A stretch of DNA of 64,000 nt from Pseudomonas reactans (lineage in GTDB: Bacteria; Pseudomonadota; Gammaproteobacteria; Pseudomonadales; Pseudomonadaceae): the NCBI RefSeq assembly GCF_013385825.1, contig NZ_JACAPG010000012.1, positions 1 through 64,000 of the forward strand. The letters are read 5' to 3'. The position numbers and the translations under genes were made by a program. Below the pieces are notes generated by a model. That model was not told where the DNA came from. It ran no database searches and worked only from the letters and a program-made list of their open reading frames with translations. Positions within the stretch are counted from its first letter, which is position 1. Every line of letters starts with the position of its first letter. Below, piece after piece: positions 56,464 through 64,000 of this stretch.

Positions 56464-58851
56464 ATGAAACGTCTGCTGCTAACTGCGGTTCTCACCGTAT
56501 TGATGATCGCCGAAGTTCACGCCGAGTCCTTCACCATCTCCGATATTCGCGTCAACGGCCTCCAGCGGGTTTCCGCGGGTAGCGTCTTTGGTGCATTACC
56601 GTTGAACGTCGGTGAACAGGCTGATGACCGTCGCCTGGTGGAATCCACTCGTGCGCTGTTCAAAACCGGTTTCTTTCAAGACATCCAACTGGGTCGCGAA
56701 GGCAACGTCCTGGTCATCACCGTGGTCGAGCGACCTTCCGTCGCCAGTATCGAGATCGAAGGCAACAAGGCGATCTCTACTGAAGACCTGATGAAAGGTC
56801 TGAAACAGTCCGGCCTGGCCGAAGGCGAGATCTTCCAACGCGCCACCCTCGAAGGTGTGCGTAACGAGTTGCAACGCCAGTACGTTGCCCAGGGTCGCTA
56901 CTCCGCCACCGTGGAAACGGAAGTGGTGCCGCAGCCGCGTAACCGTGTCGGCCTCAAGGTCAACATCAACGAAGGCACCGTGGCGGCGATTCAGCACATC
57001 AACGTGGTGGGTAACACCAAGTTCGCTGATGAAGACCTGATCGACCTGTTCGAACTCAAGACCACCAACTGGTTGTCGTTCTTCAAGAACGATGACAAGT
57101 ACGCCCGTGAAAAGCTTTCCGGTGACCTGGAGCGCCTGCGTTCCTACTACCTGGACCGTGGCTATATCAACATGGATATCGCTTCGACCCAGGTGTCCAT
57201 CACCCCGGACAAGAAGCACGTCTACATCACCGTCAACGTCAACGAAGGCGAGAAGTACAAGGTTCGTGACGTAAAACTGAGTGGCGACCTGAAAGTACCT
57301 GAAGACCAGGTCAAGGCGCTGCTGTTGGTGCAGAAGGACCAGGTGTTCTCGCGCAAGCTGATGACCACGACTTCCGAACTGATCACCCGCCGCCTGGGTA
57401 ACGAAGGCTACACCTTCGCCAACGTCAACGGCGTGCCGACACCCCATGATGATGACCACACCGTGGACATCACCTTCGTGGTCGATCCAGGCAAGCGTGC
57501 TTACGTAAACCGTATCAACTTCCGCGGCAACACCAAGTCTGCGGACGAAGTGCTGCGTCGCGAAATGCGCCAGATGGAAGGTGGCTGGGCGTCGACTTAC
57601 CTGATCGACCAGTCCAAGACCCGTCTTGAACGCCTGGGCTTCTTCAAGGAAGTCAACGTCGAAACCCCGGCCGTACCGGGTGTTGATGACCAGGTTGACG
57701 TGAACTACGCCGTGGAAGAGCAGGCGTCGGGTTCCATCACCGCCAGCGTCGGTTTCGCCCAGAGTGCCGGTTTGATCCTCGGTGGTTCGATCACCCAGAA
57801 CAACTTCCTGGGTACCGGTAACCGCGTGTCCATCGGCCTGACTCGAAGCGAATACCAGAGCCGATACAACTTCGGTTACACCGACCCCTACTGGACTGCT
57901 GACGGTGTGAGCCTGGGCTACAACGCCTTCTACCGCACCACCGACTACAAAGACCTCGACGTTGACGTTGCAAGCTATGCGATCGACAGCCTCGGCGCCG
58001 GTGTGAACATCGGTTACCCGATCAGCGAAACTTCCCGTCTGACGTTCGGCCTGACTGCACAGCAGGATGAGATCAAGACCGGTGTGTACACCGTGGATGA
58101 GATCTTCGACTTTACCCGTCGTGAAGGTGACAAGTTCCTGAACTTCAAGGCGTCTGCCGGCTGGTCCGAGTCGACCCTGAACAAAGGTGTACTGGCGACC
58201 CGTGGTCATTCCCAGAGCCTGACCCTGGAAACCACCACGCCAGGCAGCGACCTGTCGTTCTTCAAGCTCGACTACCGTGGCCAGTTGTTCACGCCGTTGA
58301 GCGACAACTACACCATGCGCCTGCACACTGAACTGGGTTATGGCGATGGTTATGGTTCCACCAATGGTCTACCGTTCTACGAGAACTACTACGCGGGTGG
58401 CTTCAACTCCGTACGTGGTTTCAAAGACAGCACCTTGGGCCCGCGTGGTACGCCAAGCCGTGGTGTTGGCATAACCGGTAACCAGGGCACTGTGGCGGAT
58501 TCGGACAACGACCCGTTGCCGTTCGGTGGTAACGTGTTGATCCAAGGTGGTGCGGAGATTCTGTTCCCACTGCCATTCGTGAAAGATCAGCGTTCCCTGC
58601 GGACTTCGGTCTTCTGGGACGTGGGTAACGTGTTCGACTCCAAGTGCGAGCAGATCCGTAACCCGAGCGGTGTGAAGTCCAACACCCAGTGCAACGATGT
58701 GAGCCTGAGCAACCTGGCAAGCTCCGTGGGTGTGGGTGTGACCTGGGTGACTGCGCTTGGCCCATTGAGCTTTGCTCTGGCCATGCCGATCAAGAAACCG
58801 GATAACGCTGAAACCCAGATTTTCCAATTCTCCCTCGGCCAGACGTTCTAA
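56464..58851 (+). CDS. bamA: BamA, outer-membrane protein assembly factor
   Basis: Core of the BAM complex that inserts beta-barrel proteins in the outer membrane. 795 residues from ATG 56464 (AAAGGA upstream): signal peptide to about residue 20 (EVHA), five POTRA domains (about 22-420) and the Omp85 barrel, ending in Phe as needed for assembly. VRGF loop motif is present near residue 655. Confidence 0.98.
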   Translation: MKRLLLTAVLTVLMIAEVHAESFTISDIRVNGLQRVSAGSVFGALPLNVGEQADDRRLVESTRALFKTGFFQDIQLGREGNVLVITVVERPSVASIEIEGNKAISTEDLMKGLKQSGLAEGEIFQRATLEGVRNELQRQYVAQGRYSATVETEVVPQPRNRVGLKVNINEGTVAAIQHINVVGNTKFADEDLIDLFELKTTNWLSFFKNDDKYAREKLSGDLERLRSYYLDRGYINMDIASTQVSITPDKKHVYITVNVNEGEKYKVRDVKLSGDLKVPEDQVKALLLVQKDQVFSRKLMTTTSELITRRLGNEGYTFANVNGVPTPHDDDHTVDITFVVDPGKRAYVNRINFRGNTKSADEVLRREMRQMEGGWASTYLIDQSKTRLERLGFFKEVNVETPAVPGVDDQVDVNYAVEEQASGSITASVGFAQSAGLILGGSITQNNFLGTGNRVSIGLTRSEYQSRYNFGYTDPYWTADGVSLGYNAFYRTTDYKDLDVDVASYAIDSLGAGVNIGYPISETSRLTFGLTAQQDEIKTGVYTVDEIFDFTRREGDKFLNFKASAGWSESTLNKGVLATRGHSQSLTLETTTPGSDLSFFKLDYRGQLFTPLSDNYTMRLHTELGYGDGYGSTNGLPFYENYYAGGFNSVRGFKDSTLGPRGTPSRGVGITGNQGTVADSDNDPLPFGGNVLIQGGAEILFPLPFVKDQRSLRTSVFWDVGNVFDSKCEQIRNPSGVKSNTQCNDVSLSNLASSVGVGVTWVTALGPLSFALAMPIKKPDNAETQIFQFSLGQTF

Positions 58852-58896
58852 GCGTCTGACCCAAGATAACGACAACGGATTCTGTAGGAGTACATC

Positions 58897-59400
58897 GTGC
58901 GTAAGTTGACTCAATTGGTTCTGCTGGCCACCGTGCTGGTAACCACCCCGGCCTTCGCCGAAATGAAAATCGCCGTCCTGAACTATCAGATGGCCCTGCT
59001 GGAATCCGATGCGGCCAAGAAGTACGCCGTGGATGCCGAGAAGAAGTTCGGTCCGCAACTGACCAAGCTCAAGACGCTGGAAAGCAGCGCCAAGGGCATC
59101 CAGGATCGCCTGGTAGCCGGTGGTGACAAGATGCAGCAAGGCGAGCGCGAGCGTCTGGAGCTTGAATTCAAGCAAAAGGCCCGTGACTACCAGTTCCAGT
59201 CCAAGGAACTGAACGAAGCCAAGGCTGTTGCTGACCGTGAAATGCTGAAACAACTGAAGCCGAAACTCGACAGCGCTGTGGAAGAAGTCATCAAGAAAGG
59301 TGCCTTTGACCTGGTGTTCGAGCGTGGCGCTGTGATCGACGTCAAGCCTCAATACGACATCACCCGTCAGGTGATCGAGCGCATGAACCAGCTGAAGTAA
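58897..59400 (+). CDS. skp: Skp/OmpH periplasmic chaperone
   Basis: Holds unfolded outer-membrane proteins for BamA. 167 residues, GTG start with TAGGAG upstream; signal peptide to about residue 22 (TPAFA), then helical tentacle segments rich in Lys/Glu and a beta core. 45 bp after bamA and 3 bp before lpxD. Confidence 0.96.
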   Translation: MRKLTQLVLLATVLVTTPAFAEMKIAVLNYQMALLESDAAKKYAVDAEKKFGPQLTKLKTLESSAKGIQDRLVAGGDKMQQGERERLELEFKQKARDYQFQSKELNEAKAVADREMLKQLKPKLDSAVEEVIKKGAFDLVFERGAVIDVKPQYDITRQVIERMNQLK

Positions 59401-59403
59401 GCC

Positions 59404-60459
59404 ATGACCGCGACTATCAAGCTCGGCGAGTTGGCCGAGTTCCTGGGAGCCACCTTGTGTGGCTCCCCGGAGAAGGAAATCACTGGGCTAGCCACCTTGC
59501 AGGAGGCTGGCCCAGCTCAGTTGAGCTTCCTCGCAAACCCCCAATACCGTAAATACCTGATCGACAGCCAAGCCGCAGCCGTGTTGCTGAAGGCCGCTGA
59601 CGCCGAAGGGTTTGCCGGGGATGCGCTGGTGGTAGCCGACCCGTATCTGGCTTATGCACGGGTGTCGCACCTGTTCGATCCGAAACCCAAGGCTGCCAGC
59701 GGTATTCATCCATCGGCGGTTATTGCTGATGATGCGCAGGTTGATCCAGCGGCCAGTATCGGTGCGTTTGCGGTGATCGAAAGTGGCGCACGCATTGCGG
59801 CGGGCGTAACGGTTGGTGCCCATTGCTTTATCGGTGCGCGCTGCGAGATCGGTGCTGACGGTTGGCTGGCTCCGCGTGTAACCCTGTACCACGACGTGCG
59901 TATTGGTGAGCGTGTGGTCATCCAGTCGGGTGCCGTGATTGGCGGTGAAGGCTTCGGTTTTGCCAATGCCAAGGGTATCTGGAACAAGATTGCCCAGGTC
60001 GGCGGCGTATTGATCGGCGACGACGTGGAGATCGGCGTGAATACCGCTGTCGATCGGGGGGCTCTGGCCGATACCGTGATCGGCAATGGCGTGAAGCTCG
60101 ACAACCAGATCCAGATCGCCCACAACGTGCAGATTGGCGATCACACCGCCATGGCGGCCTGCGTGGGTATCTCCGGCAGCACCAAGATCGGCAAGCATTG
60201 CATGCTCGCCGGTGGCGTAGGGCTGGTGGGGCATATCGATATTTGCGACAACGTCTTTATCACCGGCATGACCATGGTCACCCACTCGATCACCGAGCCA
60301 GGCGCCTATTCTTCCGGTACCGCCATGCAGCCCGCGGCTGAATGGCGCAAGAGTGCAGCACGGTTGAGGCAGCTCGACGACATGGCTCGACGTCTCAAAC
60401 AGCTGGAAAAGCGTGTTGGGGACGTGACCCCTGGCGGTAATGCTTCATCAGAAGGCTGA
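59404..60459 (+). CDS. lpxD: UDP-3-O-acylglucosamine N-acyltransferase
   Basis: Third step of lipid A synthesis, adding the N-linked hydroxyacyl chain. 351 residues: N-terminal uridine-binding domain, then a left-handed beta-helix of hexapeptide repeats with catalytic-region [13 protein letters not shown] (His near residue 239), and a C-terminal helix. Confidence 0.97.
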   Translation: MTATIKLGELAEFLGATLCGSPEKEITGLATLQEAGPAQLSFLANPQYRKYLIDSQAAAVLLKAADAEGFAGDALVVADPYLAYARVSHLFDPKPKAASGIHPSAVIADDAQVDPAASIGAFAVIESGARIAAGVTVGAHCFIGARCEIGADGWLAPRVTLYHDVRIGERVVIQSGAVIGGEGFGFANAKGIWNKIAQVGGVLIGDDVEIGVNTAVDRGALADTVIGNGVKLDNQIQIAHNVQIGDHTAMAACVGISGSTKIGKHCMLAGGVGLVGHIDICDNVFITGMTMVTHSITEPGAYSSGTAMQPAAEWRKSAARLRQLDDMARRLKQLEKRVGDVTPGGNASSEG

Positions 60460-60486
60460 TACCATTTCCATATCAAGTGTGCACAG

Positions 60487-60517
60487 CCGCTAGACTGCCT
60501 CCTTGATTTGCTAGCGG
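60487..60517 (+). promoter_or_regulatory. hairpin in the lpxD-fabZ gap
   Basis: CCGCTAG (60487-60493) pairs with CTAGCGG (60511-60517) across a 17-base loop, in the only sizeable gap (111 bp) of this lipid A run. It has no T-run and may be a processing or translation-control element. Confidence 0.4.
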
Positions 60518-60570
60518 GGCGTGCTTTTAGTTCGCCCGCCCCCAATCTTTATTACAGGCTTCCCCCCGAA

Positions 60571-61011
60571 ATGATGGACATCAACGAGATTCGCGAATAC
60601 CTGCCTCACCGTTACCCGTTCCTGCTGGTGGACCGCGTAGTGGACCTCAACATCGAGGAAAAGCGCATTCGTGCCTACAAGAATGTCAGCATCAACGAAC
60701 CGTTCTTCAATGGTCACTTTCCTGCGCATCCAATCATGCCGGGCGTGTTGATCATCGAAGCGATGGCCCAGGCTGCCGGTATCCTTGGTTTCAAAATGCT
60801 CGACCTCAAGCCTGCCGACGGCACGCTTTATTATTTCGTGGGCTCCGACAAGTTGCGTTTCCGCAACCCGGTGACCCCGGGTGACCAGTTGATCCTGGAA
60901 GCCAAGTTCATCAGCTGCAAGCGCCAGATCTGGAAGTTCGAATGCCAGGCCTCGGTGGACGGCAAGCCGGTGTGCTCCGCCGAGATCATCTGTGCGGAAC
61001 GCAAACTATGA
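60571..61011 (+). CDS. fabZ: 3-hydroxyacyl-[acyl-carrier-protein] dehydratase FabZ
   Basis: Dehydrates 3-hydroxyacyl-ACP in fatty acid synthesis and competes with LpxA/LpxD for the same substrate. 146 residues from [17 protein letters not shown] at 60571; catalytic His in [14 protein letters not shown] and Glu in IEAMAQA. No strong ribosome site precedes either ATG. Overlaps lpxA by 4 bp (ATGA). Confidence 0.97.
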   Translation: MMDINEIREYLPHRYPFLLVDRVVDLNIEEKRIRAYKNVSINEPFFNGHFPAHPIMPGVLIIEAMAQAAGILGFKMLDLKPADGTLYYFVGSDKLRFRNPVTPGDQLILEAKFISCKRQIWKFECQASVDGKPVCSAEIICAERKL

Positions 61012-61784
61012 GTTTGATTGACCCTCGCGCAATCATCGATCCGTCGGCCGTTCTGGCCGCCGACGTTGAGGTCGGCCCCTGGTCGATCATCGGCGCAGGT
61101 GTGGAAATCGGCGAGGGGACTGTCATCGGGCCGCACGTGATCCTCAAAGGTCCGACCCGCATTGGCAAACACAATCGCATCTACCAGTTCTCCTCGGTAG
61201 GTGAAGACACCCCGGACATGAAGTACAAGGGTGAAGAGACGCGCCTGGTAATCGGTGATCACAACATCATCCGTGAAGGCGTGACCATTCACCGTGGCAC
61301 CGTTCAGGATCGTGCCGAGACCACCCTGGGTGATCACAACCTGGTCATGGCCTACGCGCACATCGGCCACGACAGTGTCATCGGCAACCACTGCATCCTG
61401 GTCAACAACACTGCATTGGCCGGACATGTGCATGTTGATGATTGGGCGATCCTGTCCGGCTTCACCCTGGTGCATCAGTACTGCCATATCGGCGCCCACA
61501 GCTTTTCCGGAATGGGCACCGCCATTGGCAAGGATGTTCCGGCGTTCGTCACGGTATTCGGCAATCCGGCGGAAGCGCGCAGCATGAACTTCGAAGGCAT
61601 GCGCCGTCGTGGGTTCAGCGAAGACGCCATCCATGCCCTGCGCCGTGCCTACAAGGTGGTTTACCGCCAAGGGCTCACGGTTGACCAGGCATTGACCCAA
61701 TTGGCCGAGCCGGCAGCGTTGTTCCCGGAAGTCGCGGTGTTCCGTGACTCGATCCAGGCGTCGACTCGCGGCATCACCCGCTAA
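61008..61784 (+). CDS. lpxA: UDP-N-acetylglucosamine acyltransferase
   Basis: First step of lipid A synthesis. 258 residues, a hexapeptide beta-helix with the catalytic His in [12 protein letters not shown] (near residue 121) and a C-terminal helical domain. Start is set by the ATGA overlap with fabZ. Confidence 0.97.
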   Translation: MSLIDPRAIIDPSAVLAADVEVGPWSIIGAGVEIGEGTVIGPHVILKGPTRIGKHNRIYQFSSVGEDTPDMKYKGEETRLVIGDHNIIREGVTIHRGTVQDRAETTLGDHNLVMAYAHIGHDSVIGNHCILVNNTALAGHVHVDDWAILSGFTLVHQYCHIGAHSFSGMGTAIGKDVPAFVTVFGNPAEARSMNFEGMRRRGFSEDAIHALRRAYKVVYRQGLTVDQALTQLAEPAALFPEVAVFRDSIQASTRGITR

Positions 61785-61786
61785 TC

Positions 61787-62926
61787 ATGGCTAATCTGCG
61801 TATCGCGCTGGTAGCCGGGGAAGCTTCCGGTGACATTCTGGGCGCAGGTCTTATGCGGGCCCTCAAGGCCCAGCATCCGGCGGTTGAATTCATCGGTGTC
61901 GGCGGTCCGCTGATGCAGGCTGAAGGGCTCACGTCCTACTTTCCCATGGAGCGCCTGTCGGTCATGGGGTTGGTCGAGGTGCTGGGTCGCCTGCGCGAGC
62001 TGCTGGCCCGTCGCAAGCTGCTGATTCAGACCCTGATCGAAGAAAAGCCCGACGTGTTCATCGGCATCGACGCGCCAGACTTCACCCTCAATATCGAACT
62101 CAAGTTGCGTCAGGCCGGGATCAAGACCGTGCATTACGTCAGCCCGTCCGTGTGGGCGTGGCGGCAGAAGCGCGTGCTGAAGATCCGCGAAGGCTGCGAT
62201 CTGATGCTGACACTGCTGCCGTTCGAGGCCAGGTTCTACGAAGAGAAGGGCGTGCCGGTACGGTTTGTCGGGCATACCCTGGCGGACACGATTCCGTTGC
62301 AGGCTGACCGCGCCGCCGCGCGTGCCGAACTGGGCTTGCCCGACGGCCCGTTGGTCGCGCTGATGCCGGGCAGTCGTGGTGGCGAAGTTGGCCGCCTGGC
62401 CTCTGTATTCTTCGATGCCGCCGAGCGTCTGCAAGCGTTGAAACCAGGGATACGTTTCGTGCTGCCTTGCGCGAGCCCGCAGCGTCGCGCGCAGATCGAA
62501 ACGCTGCTGGAAGGTCGCAATCTGCCGTTGACCTTGCTCGACGGCCAGTCGCACCTCGCCCTGGCGGCCTGTGATGCGGTGCTGATCGCTTCGGGGACGG
62601 CTACCCTGGAAGCTTTGCTGTACAAGCGCCCAATGGTGGTGGCCTACCGCCTGGCGCCGCTGACCTTCTGGATCCTCAAGCGCATGGTCAAAAGCCCTTA
62701 CATCTCCCTGCCCAATCTGCTGGCCCAACGCCTGTTGGTGCCGGAGTTGTTGCAGGACGATGCAACGCCTGAGGCCCTTGCGCAAACCCTACTACCCTTG
62801 ATCGATGGCGGCGAAGAACAGACCCGCGGTTTCGACGACATCCATCGCATATTGCGTCGTGATGCCTCGAACCAGGCGGCAGACGCCGTGTTGACCTTGA
62901 TCGGCCAGAAACAGGAAACCTTATGA
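61787..62926 (+). CDS. lpxB: lipid-A-disaccharide synthase
   Basis: GT19 glycosyltransferase joining UDP-diacylglucosamine and lipid X. 379 residues; [12 protein letters not shown] at the N-terminus, [11 protein letters not shown] near residue 113 and [13 protein letters not shown] near residue 190 are family hallmarks. Starts 2 bp after lpxA and ends in an ATGA overlap with rnhB. Confidence 0.97.
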   Translation: MANLRIALVAGEASGDILGAGLMRALKAQHPAVEFIGVGGPLMQAEGLTSYFPMERLSVMGLVEVLGRLRELLARRKLLIQTLIEEKPDVFIGIDAPDFTLNIELKLRQAGIKTVHYVSPSVWAWRQKRVLKIREGCDLMLTLLPFEARFYEEKGVPVRFVGHTLADTIPLQADRAAARAELGLPDGPLVALMPGSRGGEVGRLASVFFDAAERLQALKPGIRFVLPCASPQRRAQIETLLEGRNLPLTLLDGQSHLALAACDAVLIASGTATLEALLYKRPMVVAYRLAPLTFWILKRMVKSPYISLPNLLAQRLLVPELLQDDATPEALAQTLLPLIDGGEEQTRGFDDIHRILRRDASNQAADAVLTLIGQKQETL

Positions 62927-63555
62927 CGACGCAAATGGGCCTGGATTTCAGCCTGGTTGCCGAAGCCCATGAACTGGTCGCCGGTGTCGACGAAGTCGGG
63001 CGTGGACCTTTGTGCGGTGCCGTGGTCACGGCCGCGGTGATCCTCGATCCGAACCGCCCGATCCTCGGCCTCAATGACTCGAAGAAACTCACCGAGGCGC
63101 GCCGTGAAAAGCTTTACGACGAGATCATCGAAAAAGCCCTGAGCTGGCATATCGCCCGGGCTGAAGTCGAAGAAATCGACGAACTGAACATTCTCCACGC
63201 CACGATGCTCGCGATGCAGCGTGCGGTTGAAGGCCTGCACATCACCCCCAAAATGGCGATGATCGACGGTAACCGTTGCCCCAAGCTGGCCATGCCTTCT
63301 GAGGCGGTGGTGAAGGGTGATAGCAAGGTGCCCGCCATCGCCGCCGCCTCGATCCTCGCCAAAGTCAGTCGTGATCGTGAAATGGCCGCATTCGAATTGA
63401 TCTATCCCGGCTATGGCATTGGCGGGCATAAAGGTTATCCGACGCCCGTTCATCTGGAAGCCCTGGCTCGGCTTGGCCCGACGCCGATCCATCGCCGCTC
63501 GTTCGCCCCGGTTCGCCAGGCCTACGAGCTGCGCGAGAGCCTCAACGAGGTGTAG
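62923..63555 (+). CDS. rnhB: ribonuclease HII
   Basis: Cuts RNA in RNA-DNA hybrids and single ribonucleotides in DNA. 210 residues; the acidic site residues sit in [11 protein letters not shown] and MIDGNRCPK, with [21 protein letters not shown] further on. ATG 62923 overlaps lpxB; an ATG 12 bp later (MGLDF) is a possible alternative. Confidence 0.96.
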   Translation: MTTQMGLDFSLVAEAHELVAGVDEVGRGPLCGAVVTAAVILDPNRPILGLNDSKKLTEARREKLYDEIIEKALSWHIARAEVEEIDELNILHATMLAMQRAVEGLHITPKMAMIDGNRCPKLAMPSEAVVKGDSKVPAIAAASILAKVSRDREMAAFELIYPGYGIGGHKGYPTPVHLEALARLGPTPIHRRSFAPVRQAYELRESLNEV

Positions 63556-63577
63556 CCGCGAGGCTGATGTTTTGCTC

Positions 63578-63608
63578 AAGGCCCGGTACAATCCGGGCCT
63601 TGTTGTTT
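63578..63608 (+). terminator. Rho-independent terminator between rnhB and dnaE
   Basis: Stem AAGGCCCGG/CCGGGCCTT (63578-63586 with 63593-63601), six-base loop, then GTTGTTTT. It ends 20 bp before dnaE. Confidence 0.87.
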
Positions 63609-63628
63609 TCCACGTATAAGAGATCACT

Positions 63629-64000
63629 ATGCCGGCTTCATTCGTTCACCTACGCCTGCACACTGAATACTCCCTGGTCGACGGCCTGGTACGGATCAAA
63701 CCGCTGGTCAAAACCCTGGTGGGCATGAACATGCCTGCGGTCGCGGTGACCGATCAGAACAACATGTGTTCCCTGGTCAAGTTCTACAAGAACGCCATGG
63801 GCGCCGGCATCAAGCCGATCTGCGGCGCCGACCTGTGGCTGTCCAACAAAGATCCGGATAATGCACTTAGCCGCATCAGCCTGTTGGCGATGAACGGCGT
63901 GGGTTACCGCAACCTCACTGAACTGATTTCTCGTGGTTTCATCGACGGCCAGCGCAATGGCTCGATCATCATAGAGCGCGAATGGGTCGCCGAGGCGAGC
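63629..64000 (+). CDS. dnaE: DNA polymerase III subunit alpha (partial, cut by window end)
   Basis: The first 124 codons are present and open to the window edge. They encode the start of the PHP domain: FVHLRLHTEYSLVDGLVRI at residues 5-23, with AVAVTDQNNM near residue 38 and PICGADLW near residue 63. The polymerase and later domains lie outside the window. Follows the lipid A genes as in other gammaproteobacteria. Confidence 0.97.
   Translation, partial: MPASFVHLRLHTEYSLVDGLVRIKPLVKTLVGMNMPAVAVTDQNNMCSLVKFYKNAMGAGIKPICGADLWLSNKDPDNALSRISLLAMNGVGYRNLTELISRGFIDGQRNGSIIIEREWVAEAS

Overview
The window is a piece of the core chromosome of a Pseudomonas, most likely of the P. fluorescens group. 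The evidence is the gene order (prfB-lysS; an LptF-type OmpA lipoprotein pair next to ppc-adk-tsaB; rlmA-dapE-ndvB; csdA-csdE-dapD-dapC-glnD-map back to back with rpsB-tsf-pyrH-frr-uppS-cdsA-dxr-rseP-bamA-skp-lpxD-fabZ-lpxA-lpxB-rnhB-dnaE), the GC-rich codon use, and five intergenic REP doublets with cores of the type GCCGGCTTGCCGGC and GCGAGCTTGCTCGC. No rRNA, tRNA, CRISPR array, transposase or prophage gene was found.

Layout. 1-7.2 kb: prfB with its programmed frameshift, lysS, a TetR regulator, lipoproteins, a QEGLA-motif metallopeptidase, a lipoprotein hydrolase, and a small glycine- and glutamine-rich ORF preceded by a textbook hrp box. 7.2-18 kb: the DUF4398/OmpA lipoprotein pair with a sigma-22 (AlgU)-like promoter, ppc, adk, tsaB, several poorly known genes and rsmJ. 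18-23 kb: a TetR regulator divergent from a two-gene RND efflux operon. 23-26 kb: a small accessory patch with an Lrp/AsnC regulator, a broken amino-acid halogenase/oxygenase gene, two LysE-type exporters and an orphan His/Pro-rich peptide gene. 26-36 kb: a DUF4197 protein, a YbaY lipoprotein, plsB, a cold-shock protein, rlmA, dapE and ndvB. 35.6-48.5 kb: tcdA, mntH, csdE, csdA, dapD, an ArsC-like reductase, a Na+/H+ antiporter, a metzincin, dapC, glnD and map. 48.9-64 kb: translation factors, UMP kinase, isoprenoid and phospholipid precursor enzymes, RseP, BamA/Skp and the lipid A genes, ending inside dnaE.

How the genes work together. The right third couples translation (S2, EF-Ts, ribosome recycling) with envelope building (UppS, CdsA, Dxr, RseP, BamA, Skp, LpxD, FabZ, LpxA, LpxB). 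dapC, dapD and dapE are three steps of lysine/diaminopimelate synthesis. csdA, csdE and tcdA form one sulfur-transfer/tRNA-modification set, split by mntH. The two parts most worth a second look are the hrp-box gene at 6.86-7.21 kb, a candidate HrpL-regulated harpin-like protein far from any type III secretion genes seen here, and the truncated HalD/BesD-like gene at 23.8-24.4 kb with its regulator and exporters still in place.
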